Of a stretch of DNA of 64,000 nucleotides, positions 1 to 13,457 are shown piece by piece. Position 1 is the first letter of the stretch; every line of letters starts with the position of its first letter. The DNA is from Acanthochlamys bracteata (taxonomy: Eukaryota > Streptophyta > Magnoliopsida > Pandanales > Velloziaceae). The DNA is taken from NCBI GenBank assembly GCA_019914995.1, contig CM034144.1, forward strand, positions 2,481,489-2,545,488. The letters run 5' to 3'. The notes beneath the pieces were generated by a model that did not search any database, had not been told where the DNA came from, and saw only the letters and a list, made by a program, of their open reading frames with translations. Made by a program: the position numbers and the translations under genes.

Positions 1-359
1 CATTTTCCAGTTGATCCAATGATAGTTGGGCAGTGTGACTAGCGAACTTTACAGAATTTTTCTGTCTTCGTACCTGATGAAATTTTGTCCTCTGAGTCTC
101 CATTTAATTTGTGTTAAGCCATATTCAAATGCTATTAAGAGATCTTCATTTGGTCCCGTGTGTAGAAAGAATTTGGTGCCGTGTGTAGAAAGATATATAC
201 ATTCGAAGTTGTCATGTTAGTAAAGTCTCAACACTTAGCCAATTTCTGCATAATTTTTATCCAGCTCCATATGCTATTCAAATCCAATGTAGACATGTTT
301 ATAGCTTAGCAACGATTCTCAAATACTCGTTATCATCAAAAAACTTAGAATTTCTAACA
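1..359 (+). mobile_element. Right end of an LTR-like repeat (family shared with 6-8.3 kb and 59.3-60.8 kb)
   Basis: The segment ends in a motif TTATCATCAAAA followed by a run ending in CTAACA. The same terminal motif closes the repeats ending near 8309 and 60836. This kind of tail is familiar from plant Copia-type LTRs, but no coding region is seen here, so the family is an inference. The left part lies outside the window. It is a degraded relic. Confidence 0.35.
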
Positions 360-559
360 TGAAGAATGGACATGGTTAGAGAAGAACAGATCAGAAGTCA
401 TTAAGATGATAAAAACACGTCCAGCAGTATTTTATTTATATATCACCAATTTTTTTATATGTAAGCTTTTGCTAGCTAAAGTTGTATCTATTTCTATAAA
501 CGAAAGTTTCATAATAGACTTTGACAAGTCCGATATTGATACACTACTTGTATAAAGTA

Positions 560-2725
560 GGGAAAGATTCGTACAAGAGATGGAAGAATAGAGAGCACAA
601 ACATTGAAAAAAATGAGACGTGTGGCGAAAGCAGTAGAGTTAATTCACCAAGAGATTTTATTGAGAATGGAAGACTTTCTGGTTAGGTTAGTCTAAGCAA
701 TCCATTTAATGGTCATGAATCTATGATTTGTGCAATTTTTTTGTGACCAGAATAAAATTAGGTTATTACAATTTACTAACTTCATATTATTTTTTTAGGA
801 AGTCTCGAGAAGGTAAAAAAGAGTCTCGAAGTATGCAACTTGATCCCTACAACAGATGAAGCGAAAGTATAGTCAGCATTTCTTATCGGACAGTAAGTAA
901 ATCTAACATATCTATGCCTATAATATTTGTTCGTATTTGTTATAAAATGTATATAGAGTGAGGCGCTATTAGGAACATATAAGATCGCATATACAAAGAA
1001 GTTAGATGAGAATGGAGTTTAGAAAGAATACAGAGTAACTATTTAATTAATATGTTTAAATATCTTTTACAACTATTTATACACTGCTAAGTATTATTAT
1101 ACAAATTTTATAATTATAGGAAAGGATGTCCCAGTTGCTCAAATAATCATTACAAATCAAGCATCCAATAACGCAAGAGGAAGTAATGTTCTAGAAAGCG
1201 TATCTGGCTATTACCATGGTCGAAGACTTAGACCTAAACCACCATGTAAAAGCAGTAGCTCATCTAAAGCTACTAAGATTGAGCAACAATTGGAGAGAGA
1301 AAAGCAAAGAAGGGATTAAGCGATAGAGTTAGCGCGCTTCAGTAACAAGTAGATGTACAGTAGAAGCAGTACAATGATCATTTGTAGCAAAATCAATACA
1401 ATGATATTATAGAAATGCTGAAGTCTATGCAAGACAGCAGATCAAGCGACGGTTCTATAGGTGACATCTTAATTTTTAACAAACTTTCTATTAAAATTTT
1501 ATTTCATATTGAAATTAATTATTATTACACTACAAAAATTTATTATAATGTTATGTATGATGAGCGAGTTAGAAATATTTAAGCATTTTTAAGATTTTTA
1601 TATTGAGAACTTAGCTTCCTACCAACTTAAGGGGTAAAAACTTTATAAAAAAGGCCAAAATGCCGCAAAATTTATGCGAAAACGACCATCTTTAAGAGAA
1701 TGACTTGCAGAATGAAATGAAATTCTACTTGGTTGTAGCATGAGTGAGCTAGAAGCATTTACGCATTCTTAAGAATTTTATATCGAAAGCTTAGCTTTAT
1801 AACAACTTAAGGTGTCAAAAATTAGAAAAAACGTCGAAAGGTTGTGAAACCTACACGTACACGATCGTTTAGGGAGAGTGACTTGTAGAAAAAAAAAAGA
1901 ATTTCATTTGAATATAGAACTAGTGAAGTAGATGCAGTATTGTAGTTTTTAATTTTTTATTATATATGATTATAAATTTGCTATATATTGTGAGTTCTAA
2001 TGAAATTTCTTTTTCATTTATTTCGAACACATTATCAGTTTCGATGCTTGCATAAAACGACCATTAGTGATTGTATTTGGTAGGAAGCTGATATTGATAA
2101 ACATTGTTGAGATTGTATCATACAGGCAATTATGTACTTTGTATTTAAATATTAAACTAATGTATATTTATTTAATTTGGTGAATATTTGTAATTATTTT
2201 ATTACAAATTTTGTGTATTTTGTTTTTTGTATGTGCAATTTTTATTTTGTATTTAATATTTTTATATCAAATATTAGAAAATACTAAAATTTTAGTATAA
2301 TATGAATAACGATCAATTTTTATGGGTTGCTACTGACTTGTGGCCAATCGCTATTACCATGGCGACCTAAAGAAACTGGTACGCTATTGGTATTAGCAAC
2401 TTGCGCTTTGTGGAGTGAGCCAAATAAACTGAGTCAGTATTAGTAATAGGTACCCATGCTATGCCGGTCGCTATTACCAATAACGGTTGGTCGCTATTGG
2501 TCGATATTCCTACATAATAGTGACCAATTTGACTTGGTCACTGTTATTTATAGCAAGTTTTCCATCTACTCACTGTTGGTTGAATTATTAGTGACAAACT
2601 TTTTCTTTTGGTCATCATTAGTATCAGCAACTAGCTTTTAGCGACCGATTTAACAACTTTTTTTTTGTATCACTAATAATAACTGCACCAGTTTTTTATC
2701 CCTATTAGTAGTTTTTGTTGTAGTG
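560..2725 (+). mobile_element. 3' part of a decayed CACTA (En/Spm-type) DNA transposon
   Basis: At 1150-1320 an open stretch encodes a peptide containing ESVSGYYHGRRLRPKPP followed by a Ser-rich and then a Glu/Gln/Lys/Arg-rich coiled-coil-like tail. This resembles the C-terminal part of the plant Ptta/En/Spm transposase-associated family. Weaker pieces precede it between 600 and 1020. Frames are broken by stops, so it is not functional. From 2300 to 2700 there are repeated short blocks based on GGTCGCTATTGG, as expected for CACTA subterminal repeats. The end at 2712-2725 reads TTTTTGTTGTAGTG, the inverse of a CACTACAACAAAAA terminus. No matching left terminus was located; a CACTACAAAAA at 1528 is a possible internal end. 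The start given is approximate. Confidence 0.5.
1556..1930 (+). repeat. Two-copy tandem repeat, unit about 183 bp, in the CACTA element
   Basis: The blocks starting near 1557 and near 1740 align over their whole length. Each runs from GAGYGAGYTAGAAR through AACTTAGCTT, ACCAACTTAAGG or its variant, to GAATGACTTGYAGAA and a TTTCATTT or AAATTCT end. They differ by many substitutions, so the duplication is old. They sit between the transposase remnant and the subterminal repeats. Confidence 0.55.
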
Positions 2726-4743
2726 TAAGGTGTAGGAACTATAAACGTAGGGGTATTGAGCGCAGTGGTGAAGAAAGAAGAAGAAGAAGGGAAAAAAATT
2801 GCTCACTACAATGGTTGAGAAGATGGTGGTTGCGTGAAGATGATAAAAGTGACAGTAGAATGGAAAGAGAATGTGATGATAAAGTAAAAGTACGAAAAAA
2901 AAAGAGAAACAAAATGTGTGGTGCTTTGATGGAGACGGAGAAAATTATTGAAGATCGTAGTGTTGCTATAAGAAGCAGAAGCAAAATAAAGTGCAACAAT
3001 GCTATGGCGGAGATGGAGAAGCGAAAGAAGATTGTGGCACTACTCCAAGAAAGTTAATGTTTTTAATATTTTATTTTTTGTATTTTATTTTGGTATTGCT
3101 GTAAAGATAACAATTGGCTATTGAAGATGATTAATTTACTTCAAATAATCTTCAAATTCTAAAAGTAGTTGTGTACAAGGAGGTTGTCACTCTTTTGAAA
3201 GTCCTATGGTAGCTGTGTAGCTTGTTAAGGACTTGGAGATCGGATAAGAAAAAGAAGAAATTAGGGGAGAGTAATAAGAAGGAATCAAGTTATGTAAGAC
3301 CTGTGATGTCGTATGCAATTAATTCGATGTACAAAATTTCTTCTCTTCCTTATCCTATCCTAAGTATGTCCTTAATCAGCATATGAAAATTCCCCAATAA
3401 TAAACTAAGTTCTCTTGAAAAGGATAACTAAAACCATAGAGATAATATTCTTCTTCAATATCAATTGAACTGAATGAAAGAACTGAAGCTGTCAACATAT
3501 CAAGGTTTTGTTTCCTTGTTTTTTTGTTTTTTTTTTGAAATAATTCATTTTTTTCCAATTTTTTGTCTCTAAACCGACTTTTCAAACTAAATTTCTCTAG
3601 CTTATTTCGACTTAAATTGACTAAACTGCCCTTAGTCTATTATTCATAATCTCTCTACACTCGTTTTGGGATTTATGTGAGCAAAATTTTCACCCAAGCA
3701 AATTCTAAAATTTCAACATATATCTTATCCTGTAAGTGCATAGTTATCGTCTACCATATAGCAAATAACAGATTTGATTACTAAGCGTGAAGTTAAATCT
3801 AAACCAATCTTGCAAAATATGTAATAGTATGAATCGAAAGACAGCACGATGAATTTCTATAGTATAGACAGGATTGAGAGCCGTGGGGTAAATCTCACAC
3901 AAAAAGTGTTTACAATTTGCATAAGAATACGGAAAGGAGCTATGATGAAGAGAGATTTGAATAATAGAAAAAGGATATTTAGTCAATTTAAAAACAAAAT
4001 TGTTTAGAGAAGCTTATTTTGAAAACTAAAGTTAGCAAATATAAAGTTGGAGAAGAAAATATTTATTACAACAAAAATACCACGTGTTTCTAATGACAAT
4101 TCTTGGATATAATAATCCCTTAACACTAACGTGTTTCCGTTGAGGTTGTAGACCCTTCCTCTAGTTAGTGACTTGGCTCCCTTCCTTCTAATACTACTAT
4201 GTTGCAAGGACGAGCTGGGATAAATTGGTAGTGTTCGCTCAACCTGTTAATAGCGATGAGATTAGGCAGATCCGGTAGGGTCCAACAAACAATATGGGAC
4301 TAAAAGATTTGCTTTGCAAGTAGCTCACTCATTAAGTTAATGTTTGATTGGTCGATTTTTAACCTAACAAAAGTCGGAGCCTAAATGTTTGATGGTTACC
4401 GTTGGTCACCTTAGATCACTAACAAGTAATTATGACCATTAAAAAATCATAATCTGACCGTTAACTTGCGTAACTATCACATTTGACCACAATAATCAAA
4501 ATTTACCATTACTGATAGGATTTTTTTTTTTAAACTACAACCTACCTCTACCAATACCTCACCTCTTCATTCACATTTCACACACCAAAATCATAATATA
4601 ATTCACAACTCTCAAACTCAAATTCTCACATAATCACATTCTTAAAATTCATTTTATGTGTCTTATTTATTTTGTTTTATTATTTATTACTTTTAAAATG
4701 TTTTAAATGAACTCAAATATTTGCACTATTAATCTTTCTATAT
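2726..4743. other. Unassigned AT-rich DNA
   Basis: I see no recognisable gene. Short open frames at 2739-3057 lie in a purine-rich stretch on both strands and look like composition effects. A few moderately complex stretches (4080-4400) contain repeated GACCRTTA-type words and could be transposon-derived, but no ends were identified. Confidence 0.4.
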
Positions 4744-5067
4744 ATGGATGATTACGATATGTACAATCAAAATTTACAGAAAATAGATATTATCCGTATT
4801 GAAGAAGGCAACGAAGTTCCTCCAATGCAAAGAAAAACTTTTCATCAAAGAGCAACAGAACTCTTCCAATCCCGAGTGTTGAAAATAGTTCGGTTTCACG
4901 TTGACATCGATAATAACAGAACATTCGAAAACACCACTTTTAAAGCTTGGAATTACTTTACCATAAAATACAAAATAATGGTATCAAAGCAAAATGGCGA
5001 GATGGAATATTTGAATCTAACTGCTAATCATCATGTTCGAACCCCGACATTTGATAACTCAAGGTAA
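4744..5067 (+). CDS. Small unidentified ORF (107 codons)
   Basis: The frame runs from ATG at 4744 to TAA and would encode a 107-residue, mixed-charge peptide beginning MDDYDMYNQNLQKID. It has no signal peptide, membrane segment or motif I recognise. It is the longest open frame in the first 10 kb and has more ordinary codon use than its AT-rich surroundings. It follows a C/A-rich leader-like stretch (4560-4740). It could be the first exon of a transposon gene or a relic; a chance ORF is also possible. No function is proposed. Confidence 0.2.
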   Translation: MDDYDMYNQNLQKIDIIRIEEGNEVPPMQRKTFHQRATELFQSRVLKIVRFHVDIDNNRTFENTTFKAWNYFTIKYKIMVSKQNGEMEYLNLTANHHVRTPTFDNSR

Positions 5068-5968
5068 TATATATGCTGCAAAAAAAGTAATTGCTACGAA
5101 ATCTTCACAACTCAACTTCACCGCATACTGATGGTTAGATAAGCATTTGATTTTATGATTATAATGTACTTAAGAAATATCTAACCACATGATTTATGTT
5201 ATGAATTTGTTTATTACTTAGTGGAACAACTAGCAAAAGTGATATTACTACTTATTATTATAACATATGCATTGCTTGAAATCTTTATTATGTTCATTAT
5301 ACCTTGAGTTGTAAACCAAAATAGGATTGTTTGTGTATTGTCGCACATTATTAGATTCAAATGGATAATGAAAACAATAATTATTTATTAAGACTCATTT
5401 ATTATATAAATGTTTAAAATTTTTGAGTGTATTATAAGTATATTACAATATTTTGGTATAAACAATCGCATCATTTTCATTACACTAATTATTCTTCTGC
5501 CAACACAAAAATGATTCAGTTTTTTTATATTGAACTAAGCTCGCAGACAGGTGGTCTTTTACTATATCAACACTGTACTTGGCATATTATCAATTTAATT
5601 GTGCAATCAGATAAGAAGTTAGTAAGTGACCAAATAATGTTATTTGAGTTCCTATTTATTAGATTACTAGTTTATACTAATATTTAGCTGACTTTAAAGG
5701 ATATTACAAAGTCGAAAATTTATTCTGAATATTTAATCTCAACTTGCTAACGCATGTTCTAAGTTGGTTTAATTCGTCTTTTCATTATTATGTTTAAGGT
5801 CATGTAAAGTAAAACCATATATAGATCTATTTCTAAAGATATGAGTTAATAGATACTATTTTTATTAAGAAAAGAAACGAACCTGTAACACCCATAGAAG
5901 TTATATCATATTTTAACATTTTGAAGCTACAAAATTGTATAGAGTATCTAAATGGATAAGAAAAAAAT
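5068..5968. other. AT-rich DNA with nothing recognisable
   Basis: Only short chance frames, such as 5427-5687. No repeat ends or RNA genes are visible. Confidence 0.4.
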
Positions 5969-8309
5969 TGCTGGTCAAACCTGCACAACCAACTCAAGAG
6001 AGGAGAGGCGAATTAAGTTGATAGCTAAAAAATTTAATGCGCTATTTCTAACTGAATAGAGCTTAATTTTCTACAAAATAACAGCATTATAGTCGACTGA
6101 ACGTAAACAGATTCTCTATTTAAATTCTCTATTTAATTCAAGTGCAAATAATATAAAAAAATTATTCAACATACAAACACGCAAGATTTATGTGATTTGG
6201 CAAATAAATTTGCCTACGTCTACGACCACTCTTCGTCAAAAGTTAATTCTACTAATCTTTGCTAAGTTGCTATAATACCAAAGTAATGTGTTCAGCCAAA
6301 CACCATTATCTTATCCGGTTCTTTTTTTGAGATGAACTACCAACAGCCTGCTAGGCTCACAAGTCCTTCCGGCCGCTATCGTACTAGCCTTAGCTAAAGC
6401 TTTGTACAAATATATAGCTTTTTACAAGACTGGTACAACTGAAAATGCTTAGCCAAACTTTTCTCACCGAATATGTTTGTTACAAATAATTTTAAAGCAC
6501 ATGATCTCTCTCAAAGATTGAATTTAAGCTCGGTAAAATAAGGAGAGAATCAAAAGAAATGATAAGAGTGTTATCTCTGTAATGTTGGGGCAGTTGATGA
6601 AGAGTGAAATAGTGTGTTTTCTCTATATAACCTTTTTCTTCTATATATAGTTCTATTTTGGCTCCGTATATTTTATCTTCGGTGCCATTGTTGGAGTGAT
6701 GGGCACATACTTCTCAGTACTGATTCGTATGGAATTAGCCCGACTCGGCGATCAAATTCTTGGTCTGTAATATCTCTCTCTTTGTATTTTTCTTTTCTTC
6801 TTTCTTTTATATTTTTCTCTTCTCTGACTGAAGAATTTTTTTATCTCCTAACGGTAGGAAATTCTTTCATTGTCTCTTCCGCGCGCTTGCTACAGTAATA
6901 TTAACTGGCTCTTATATGCTGCTAGCATTCGATTCCATCAAATAGGTTTTTAACGATTAGATCAACTTGCTCTTGATAGAGGTAAGTAAAATATCCTTAC
7001 AACTAGCACTTAAATCTCAATTATTCTGTTGGTATGACTTGATTAGATCTTTCTTTTGTATTATTAAATAACTTATGGGTAATTCAGTTTTTTCCGCTTG
7101 TGCTTTTCTTTTTTGTCTGTAGTGTATTTTTTTCTCATTGTAGTGGCACCCAATATGAAGATGATGATCTGAAGTGATTAGAGTGGCTCAAGTTCAACTT
7201 TAAATTTTTCTTCTTAGTTCATCGATCAGTCAGGTGATATTCCCGTAGAGTATTCATTAGCTCCAATATGACCTTGAGTTAACTTTTTTGCTATGAGCTG
7301 CAACTTGTAGACTTAATTTTCTAATGAAGAATTCTAATGATTTGAAATCTATTACCATCTTGATATTTTAGTAAGATTAACTCTGATATGTAGTGAAAGA
7401 ATGCCTCAATTTTATCTTATGAATCTTGTATAAAAGCTCTTTATAAACTGTTTTTCTGTCAGCTTTATTGTTTAAATCATTTAGTATAGTAACTCCATGT
7501 AGCATATTATTATAATGTATCGTTGTAGTAACATAATGGATCAAGTGTATGTATTCTCTCTATAACTGAATCATTAATTTTTCTTTGAATGAAGATCAAA
7601 ATAATTCTGAAGTTAAATCTGGCATGTTAACAAAATGGTTCTCATGGCACTTTAGCAATGTATTTTTTACCTTCATTTGTTGCAATTTTTGTTGTCTTGA
7701 TGTGGAATGATAGTGGATATGATTTTTAATATATCCCCAAATTTTGGCTTTAAACAAATGAGAAATCTTGATCAAACTTCTTCTGAAAAAGGGCTTCAGT
7801 GTTGTTTAATTTTCTGCAATACATGTTTATTAATTTTATTTCAATATTTTATGAATTGAGCTTATGTTGATCATGATTTGGTGAACTCTTTACTCAATAT
7901 TGTTGTGTGCATGTTGTTCTAGTTCTAGTAAAAAAATTATGCTCAAAGTGAATCTACATCATGATCGAATCTGCATCTGAAATCTATAAAATAATCATTT
8001 TCACTCAGATCAGAATCAGTAGAAATCTAGTATGTTGTTTTTTGTGAAACTTCTCTGTTATGATTTACTCAGCTTCTCTGTTCTGATCTGATCGATCTGC
8101 TTTGTTCTACTGTTTCAACATCTAGGCAATTTTCTCTTGCACTCGATATAGAGTATCTTATAAAGCAGATAGCTAAAATATGACTATTTAGTAAGAAAAA
8201 TTTGTACTTTCAATTCTGCACAGCTTATTTTAAACCATTAGTCTACTTAATTTATAAACTATAATTTTTAATTTTTGTTATCATCAAAAATAACTTTAAA
8301 ATTCCAACA
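5969..8309 (+). mobile_element. LTR-like repeat (probable Copia-type LTR relic)
   Basis: It aligns in several blocks with 59268-60836. The shared blocks are an opening with CAACTCAA followed by a purine-rich run and GAAT, then GATTTAYGTGATTYGRCAAA with TTGCYTACGTCTACG (here 6186-6235), then a GCCTRCYAGRCWCACAAGT block (here near 6347), and a closing TTATCATCAAAA with CCAACA. The layout (G-rich start, TTATCATCAAAA end) resembles long LTRs of plant Copia elements. It is longer than its partner, so it probably contains added sequence. No coding domains were found between 6.9 and 8.2 kb. It is a broken fossil; both ends are approximate. Confidence 0.4.
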
Positions 8310-9267
8310 AAAATGTATATAAAAGGGCATATGCCTTGTTACTATGATTTGACCTTGTTAAACTAAATAGATATATAGTTACTTATCAATCTAAATAGAA
8401 AATAAATATAGAAGAAGCTAAAGTAAAGATACTTATTCACCACTTATATAGTGTATAATATTTTCTTTTGCAGAATTTAATAAATAACTCTTACAAAAGC
8501 TGAAGCCTCAAATGTTTCATTTAATAAAATAATTGAATTCTCTAGTCGCAATTCTAATTAATTGCTTTCGTTAAAAGACAAAAGAAAGATTGGCTGCATA
8601 GATCTATTAAAGGTCTCCTTCAACCAAAAAAAAAACAAGAAAATATTGACTTTTAGAACGACAATTTAGGTATCTCAATATTTTTCGACATTCAACACTA
8701 TATATTAAAAAGAGGTACAGATATAGTAACTCAGATTTTATATTAAGTCTTTAATTCTCAAATCCAATATTGATCTCAACTTATAACTTCTATTTAACTA
8801 CTGCTCTTTCTAAGCTTTTATATAAATAAGAGTTTATTATACTAATACAAAATATATAATTACAAGGGAATATAGCATATTTGAAATTTAAATGTTCTAT
8901 TCTTTTAAAGTTTTTTGACATGAAATCCAGAACTTTTTTAACATTCAGCAATCTTTTTTAAAGTTTTCTTGTAGGAGGATTTTTAGCATTACGTTTCTAA
9001 AATTTCAGTTTGCAAAATTCAAAATTTTGTCTCTTTTAAGAATTTCCTATATATAATGCCAGCACACAGCTGAAAGTATAAAATTTCAGAATCACTTATC
9101 TTGGATCCCGTTCTCGTTTCAAAGAATCTCTTCTATTTAACGAATGTTTGCAGAAATCTCATCACGATATTGTTCATACGGACGACATCCATTCATATGT
9201 AGTTCATTCATTAATCAGATGTCATCAGTATTTTTGAATCTAAAGCATATATGCACTGCTCTCTGCC
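8310..9267. other. AT-rich intergenic DNA
   Basis: No coding potential, repeat structure or RNA gene is apparent. From about 9060 the base composition becomes more balanced. Confidence 0.4.
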
Positions 9268-9698
9268 ATGACGGGTCGTAAAATAACGGGCAGCAGCAGC
9301 ACTGTCTCCATTCATATCAATATTCATATATACTTCTCGATCGTTTCGTTAACCGAGAAATCAATCGTAACAGGTGACAAAGAGAATATTGCAGAGCCAA
9401 CACTAATATCAAGCCAAAAGAATGTTTGCGTCTCTTTTCAGCGTCAAACTATTGATACGATCAGAGAGAAACTATTATCATGATATCATACAAAGATCGA
9501 TGTAAACTGTTTGATAAAATTGACAAGACAGTTACGACAATGAGAATATTACAGAATAGAGAGAGAAAGAGCGCGCTAAGATCGACGAGCTATAGATGGC
9601 TTTCAAATGACCATGCATTTGGATTGGGACATCGGCATATGCATTACTTAATTTTATTGTTGAGGTACGTACGTCTTGTTTCCCCTCTTTTGTGTTAA
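9268..9698 (+). other. Two abutting short ORFs in a less AT-rich island
   Basis: Frames of 71 and 72 codons at 9268-9483 and 9480-9698 overlap by four bases (ATGA). The island 9060-9700 has a more balanced composition than its surroundings. The predicted peptides, one beginning MTGRKITGSSSTVSIHINIH and the other MISYKDRCKLFDKIDK, are basic and match no family I know. It could be a remnant of a gene or transposon exon. A coupled pair in the bacterial sense makes no sense in this plant context. Confidence 0.15.
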
Positions 9699-9699
9699 A

Positions 9700-12600
9700 T
9701 ATGAATACCACTTTTGCGACGGATTTTAGTTGGGTGTTGATAAATTTTACGAAAGTAAATTTTATAAAAATAAATTTTAATAAAAATAAAATTTGAAATG
9801 ATAATTCAAATATATAAAATAAATTTTAAAATATTTGATAAAAACTAAATTTAATATAAAATATAAATAAAATTTGGAGTAATAATTAAAATATATAATT
9901 AAATCAAAATATAAAAAGAAGAATCGCAGTTGTCGTATAATTAAAATGAGCCCTTTACCGTGCCTCGTGGAGGAACAAGCAAAAAACTTAAGGCCTAGAA
10001 CAGTGGCATTGTAGCACTCATTGAATAAGCCTTTGGCTTAAAGTTTGTTACCGAAGCTTATCACCATTTTATAATTTGTAGAACTACATATGTTATTTCT
10101 TTTGTAATTTAGAATATCTTTATATACGTATAAGAAGCGGCTAATTATATTGAGGACAAAACGCGGGCTAGTGCCCGAAGTTTTACCAAACAGCGTGTAA
10201 GAATTTTATGAAACAGTGGAACCACGTTACTTCTTTATCTAACGAACCAGTAGGATAAATTACATAAATAATGAATCCATTTAAAATCAAGAAAAGCAAA
10301 AAGTAATTAAATATACGAACTCTTTTTCTGATAATGGGTCCAAAAATGACTTTATACAAAAACGCAAAGTTGCATGTTGGTCACACCTATAATTAATATG
10401 TCACAGCTTTCACTGATCCATATAAAGTAGAGAGGGATGAAGTCATTTCTTACTCCAAAAGAAGGAGCAAAAGAAAAGGCTGCTCTCTTTTTCATGTTTT
10501 GATGCATCTCTTTCGTTTTGGTGGGGATTCAACACAACAACATGTCCAATTTGAATACTCTTTATTTAATTTATTCAAGCGGGTCATCTACCATATTTAA
10601 CATTCTCACTCTCACCAGTATTACACATTTGACTTCATAGTTCTAAGATGTAAAAAGAATAATGTTATGGATACTCTCGTAGGTATTCAAATTTGTACCT
10701 ATATTTTAAAAATATATCGCTTATTTTTAACACTTATCATAAAACATTCACGTACTATATTTTACTTTAACGAACGCTAGAAAGGCATATTAAAGAAATA
10801 GGTATACTATAAGGCTAGGAACCCAACATTCATAAGCATATTTCGTTAGCTATAGTTCAAATCAACGAGCACAAGTCCTCTCATAAATATATAAGAAGAC
10901 GAAAGCAAGGAGAGACATTTTGTACAGCTTTGGCTTTTAACAAAGATATATATATATATATATACCTGACCTTACATGTTACAACTCTCCTAACTTAATG
11001 CAAAACTTGCTAGACTAATGTTAATAATAATAATAATAACAGGAATAGCAAACAGATAGCTGCACTCAGCACACACATTACTATACATATATAGTAATAT
11101 AGTTTTTCCATGTTTCTGTAGCCATCAGGACATTGAGGAAAAAGTAAATAAAAAAGTAAAGAAAAGATATAAAGAGTGAGAAACAGAAATGGGTTTCATA
11201 ATAGATCTCCATGTGATGAGGAGAAAATTAAATTCTTATTTCAATTCCTTGCCCTAATTTTCTTTCATCCACCTGCAACAACAATCATGGCGAACCTCTT
11301 ACCAACATCATTGCACCCAACTAACTCAGTTTCATATCTGTTGTTCTTCAAACATCATCAGAGAAGAGGAAGAAGAAGAAGAAGAAGAAGAAGAAGAAGA
11401 AAAAAAAGGGTTGGAGTTGGAATTAGCAGAAGCAAGTAAAATTGAAGAAGAGGAGAGCTAGCAAAGAAGAAGGAGATGATCATCATAGCATCCGTTGCAT
11501 CTTCTATATATATCTTTGCTTTGGGGAATCAAGCATCACGGTCCGATGAATCCCTTGCCGTCCGCAGTGAAGGGAAAGCAAACAAGTACCTATATATATG
11601 ATTTGTTTGAGATTATTTCTTTTAATTACATGATTTTTCCTTTCTTTTGCTTCTTTAAAATATTTCAAGGTTTTCTTTCCTTATTTATATTAAAGCTTTG
11701 GCTAAAAAGTTGTGTGTTTTGTGTTTGAATAATATATATAGATTTGAGTCACTGTTTGTATTATTTCAGTCTTTGAATCTGAAGGATTTGATGATATTCG
11801 GTAAAATGAAACATCTATTAATTGCACACATGTATGTATACATGTAGTGCAGCTCTATATATTTGTCACTGATCTCTTTAATTTCTTGTATCACTCAAAA
11901 ACAGAGATCTTTTAACTTAATCATTTGCGTTACTTGTGATCTATAACTTCGAAGTTTATATTTTGATTTATACTGAAATCAAAATTTCGGGAAGCCTTTG
12001 TTAGTATCTATTCTTTAGATCTGGATTTGGGAAAGTTGAACTTCAAAAAGAGGATAACATTCAAATATGTCACATATTCCGCAGAACTTTTTTCTTTCTT
12101 CGATCAGAAGCATTTTCTTGCATGTTATTTAACATAAACTCAGCATCTTTTCAAATTTTGTGCAGCAGTTTGGAGCTGCTTTTTAAGCTCTATACATACA
12201 TAGCTATATATTTCCAATTCTTATATATATATAACATGTTGATGACATCCTAATTAAATTGAAAAAGAGTTATTCCTGCTAAAGCCTAGTACTGTATACT
12301 TGAAGGTTTTCTTTAGCTTGGGGAGTTTAGGTTGCTGGTTTAATTACTTAATTTCACAAATATTTGCATGTGTTTAAAAAACAAAATTCAAGCACGTTAT
12401 CAAGTATAATATTTCTACTTATGATATGAAGATGTGTTGTTTTATTAATAAACACATCCATACTACTATCAAAGATCATTATAAACTGTCATAATTAAGA
12501 AATGAAAATTAAGATTGTTGAATTTTTCATAGAAGGTTGATTTGTTTACTTTACCATAAGTGATCAGAAATTAATTTTTTCTGCTAAAAAAGGTTATTTT

Positions 12601-13457
12601 CGGATGACTTGTTATGTTTATGTTTATAAATTTATTCTCACAAATTCATATCTTACTCTTATTTTTCGGAAATCGATTTTTTAAAAACTCATTCTCAAGC
12701 AAATAAAATACGTCCTAATTGAGAACGCTCAGTTGGCGATAAACAGGATCTGCCTCTTTAGGCTGTAAGAAATTATGAGTGTGAAACGCGTGATAATAAT
12801 AATAATACAAATAACCAAAGTTGTTTAAAATTTTGAAACAATAAAATCATAACCTATATTTACGAAATTTACGAAAAGATTGACCAACTTAAATAGAAAA
12901 GCAAAAGCTACCTTCTGCCTGTTTTTTTGTTGAGGCCTGAGATTGACTATTGAATAAATTAATAGATAATTTGTTATTTATGCAAACTTAATAATAATAA
13001 TAATAATTTGATCTTTTATATTATTAAGACGTTGAATTAAAATCTCAAAGAAAAAAAGAAAGTCTATTTACAGCTACATGCCTGGGGCAATTGCTCTTTG
13101 GAATCATACAATTTTTCATACACATCCCATTGGATGTCATTGTTCATGAGGTAAGTTTTGTATTTGGCAACAATATAATACTGTAATCAATCATACATCT
13201 TTTGAGCCGAATTATGACCGGAAGCAGCTCGTTCAATTATGCCATCTATTTTTTCGTCATGGTTTTGGTTTTAGGAAACCAAGACTAAGACTTGTTTAGG
13301 TACACTTTAAACTTTTATTTTTAAACTCACTTTCAACTCATTTAAACTAAAACTTTTAGCAAAAACTTGCTTTCAAGATTCAAAACTAATATTTATATTT
13401 TCAAACTCACTTGTAATACAAATTTAGCACAAAATCTAACTTTCAATCCCAAATTTA
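9700..13457. other. Gene-poor region, AT-rich, with simple repeats
   Basis: No gene model can be supported. 9700-9950 is nearly pure A/T. 10946-10964 is a (TA)n run. 11100-11600 is purine-rich and looks like a transcript leader but leads into no recognisable coding exon. 13270-13457 is another A/T-rich stretch with CAACTCA/AACTCA words just before a MITE. Confidence 0.35.
11361..11401 (+). repeat. (GAA)n microsatellite
   Basis: About 40 bases of nearly perfect AGA/GAA triplets. It creates an arginine-rich reading frame with no other sign of being a gene. Confidence 0.9.

Noticed and set aside
11176-11439. 87-codon ORF with a long arginine tract
   Set aside because: The arginines come from a (GAA)n/(AGA)n microsatellite; no other protein-like feature.
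11480-11600. Possible microRNA precursor or conserved upstream ORF (GGGAATCAAGCATCACGG area)
   Set aside because: No mature plant miRNA sequence I know occurs there and no long stable hairpin could be drawn.
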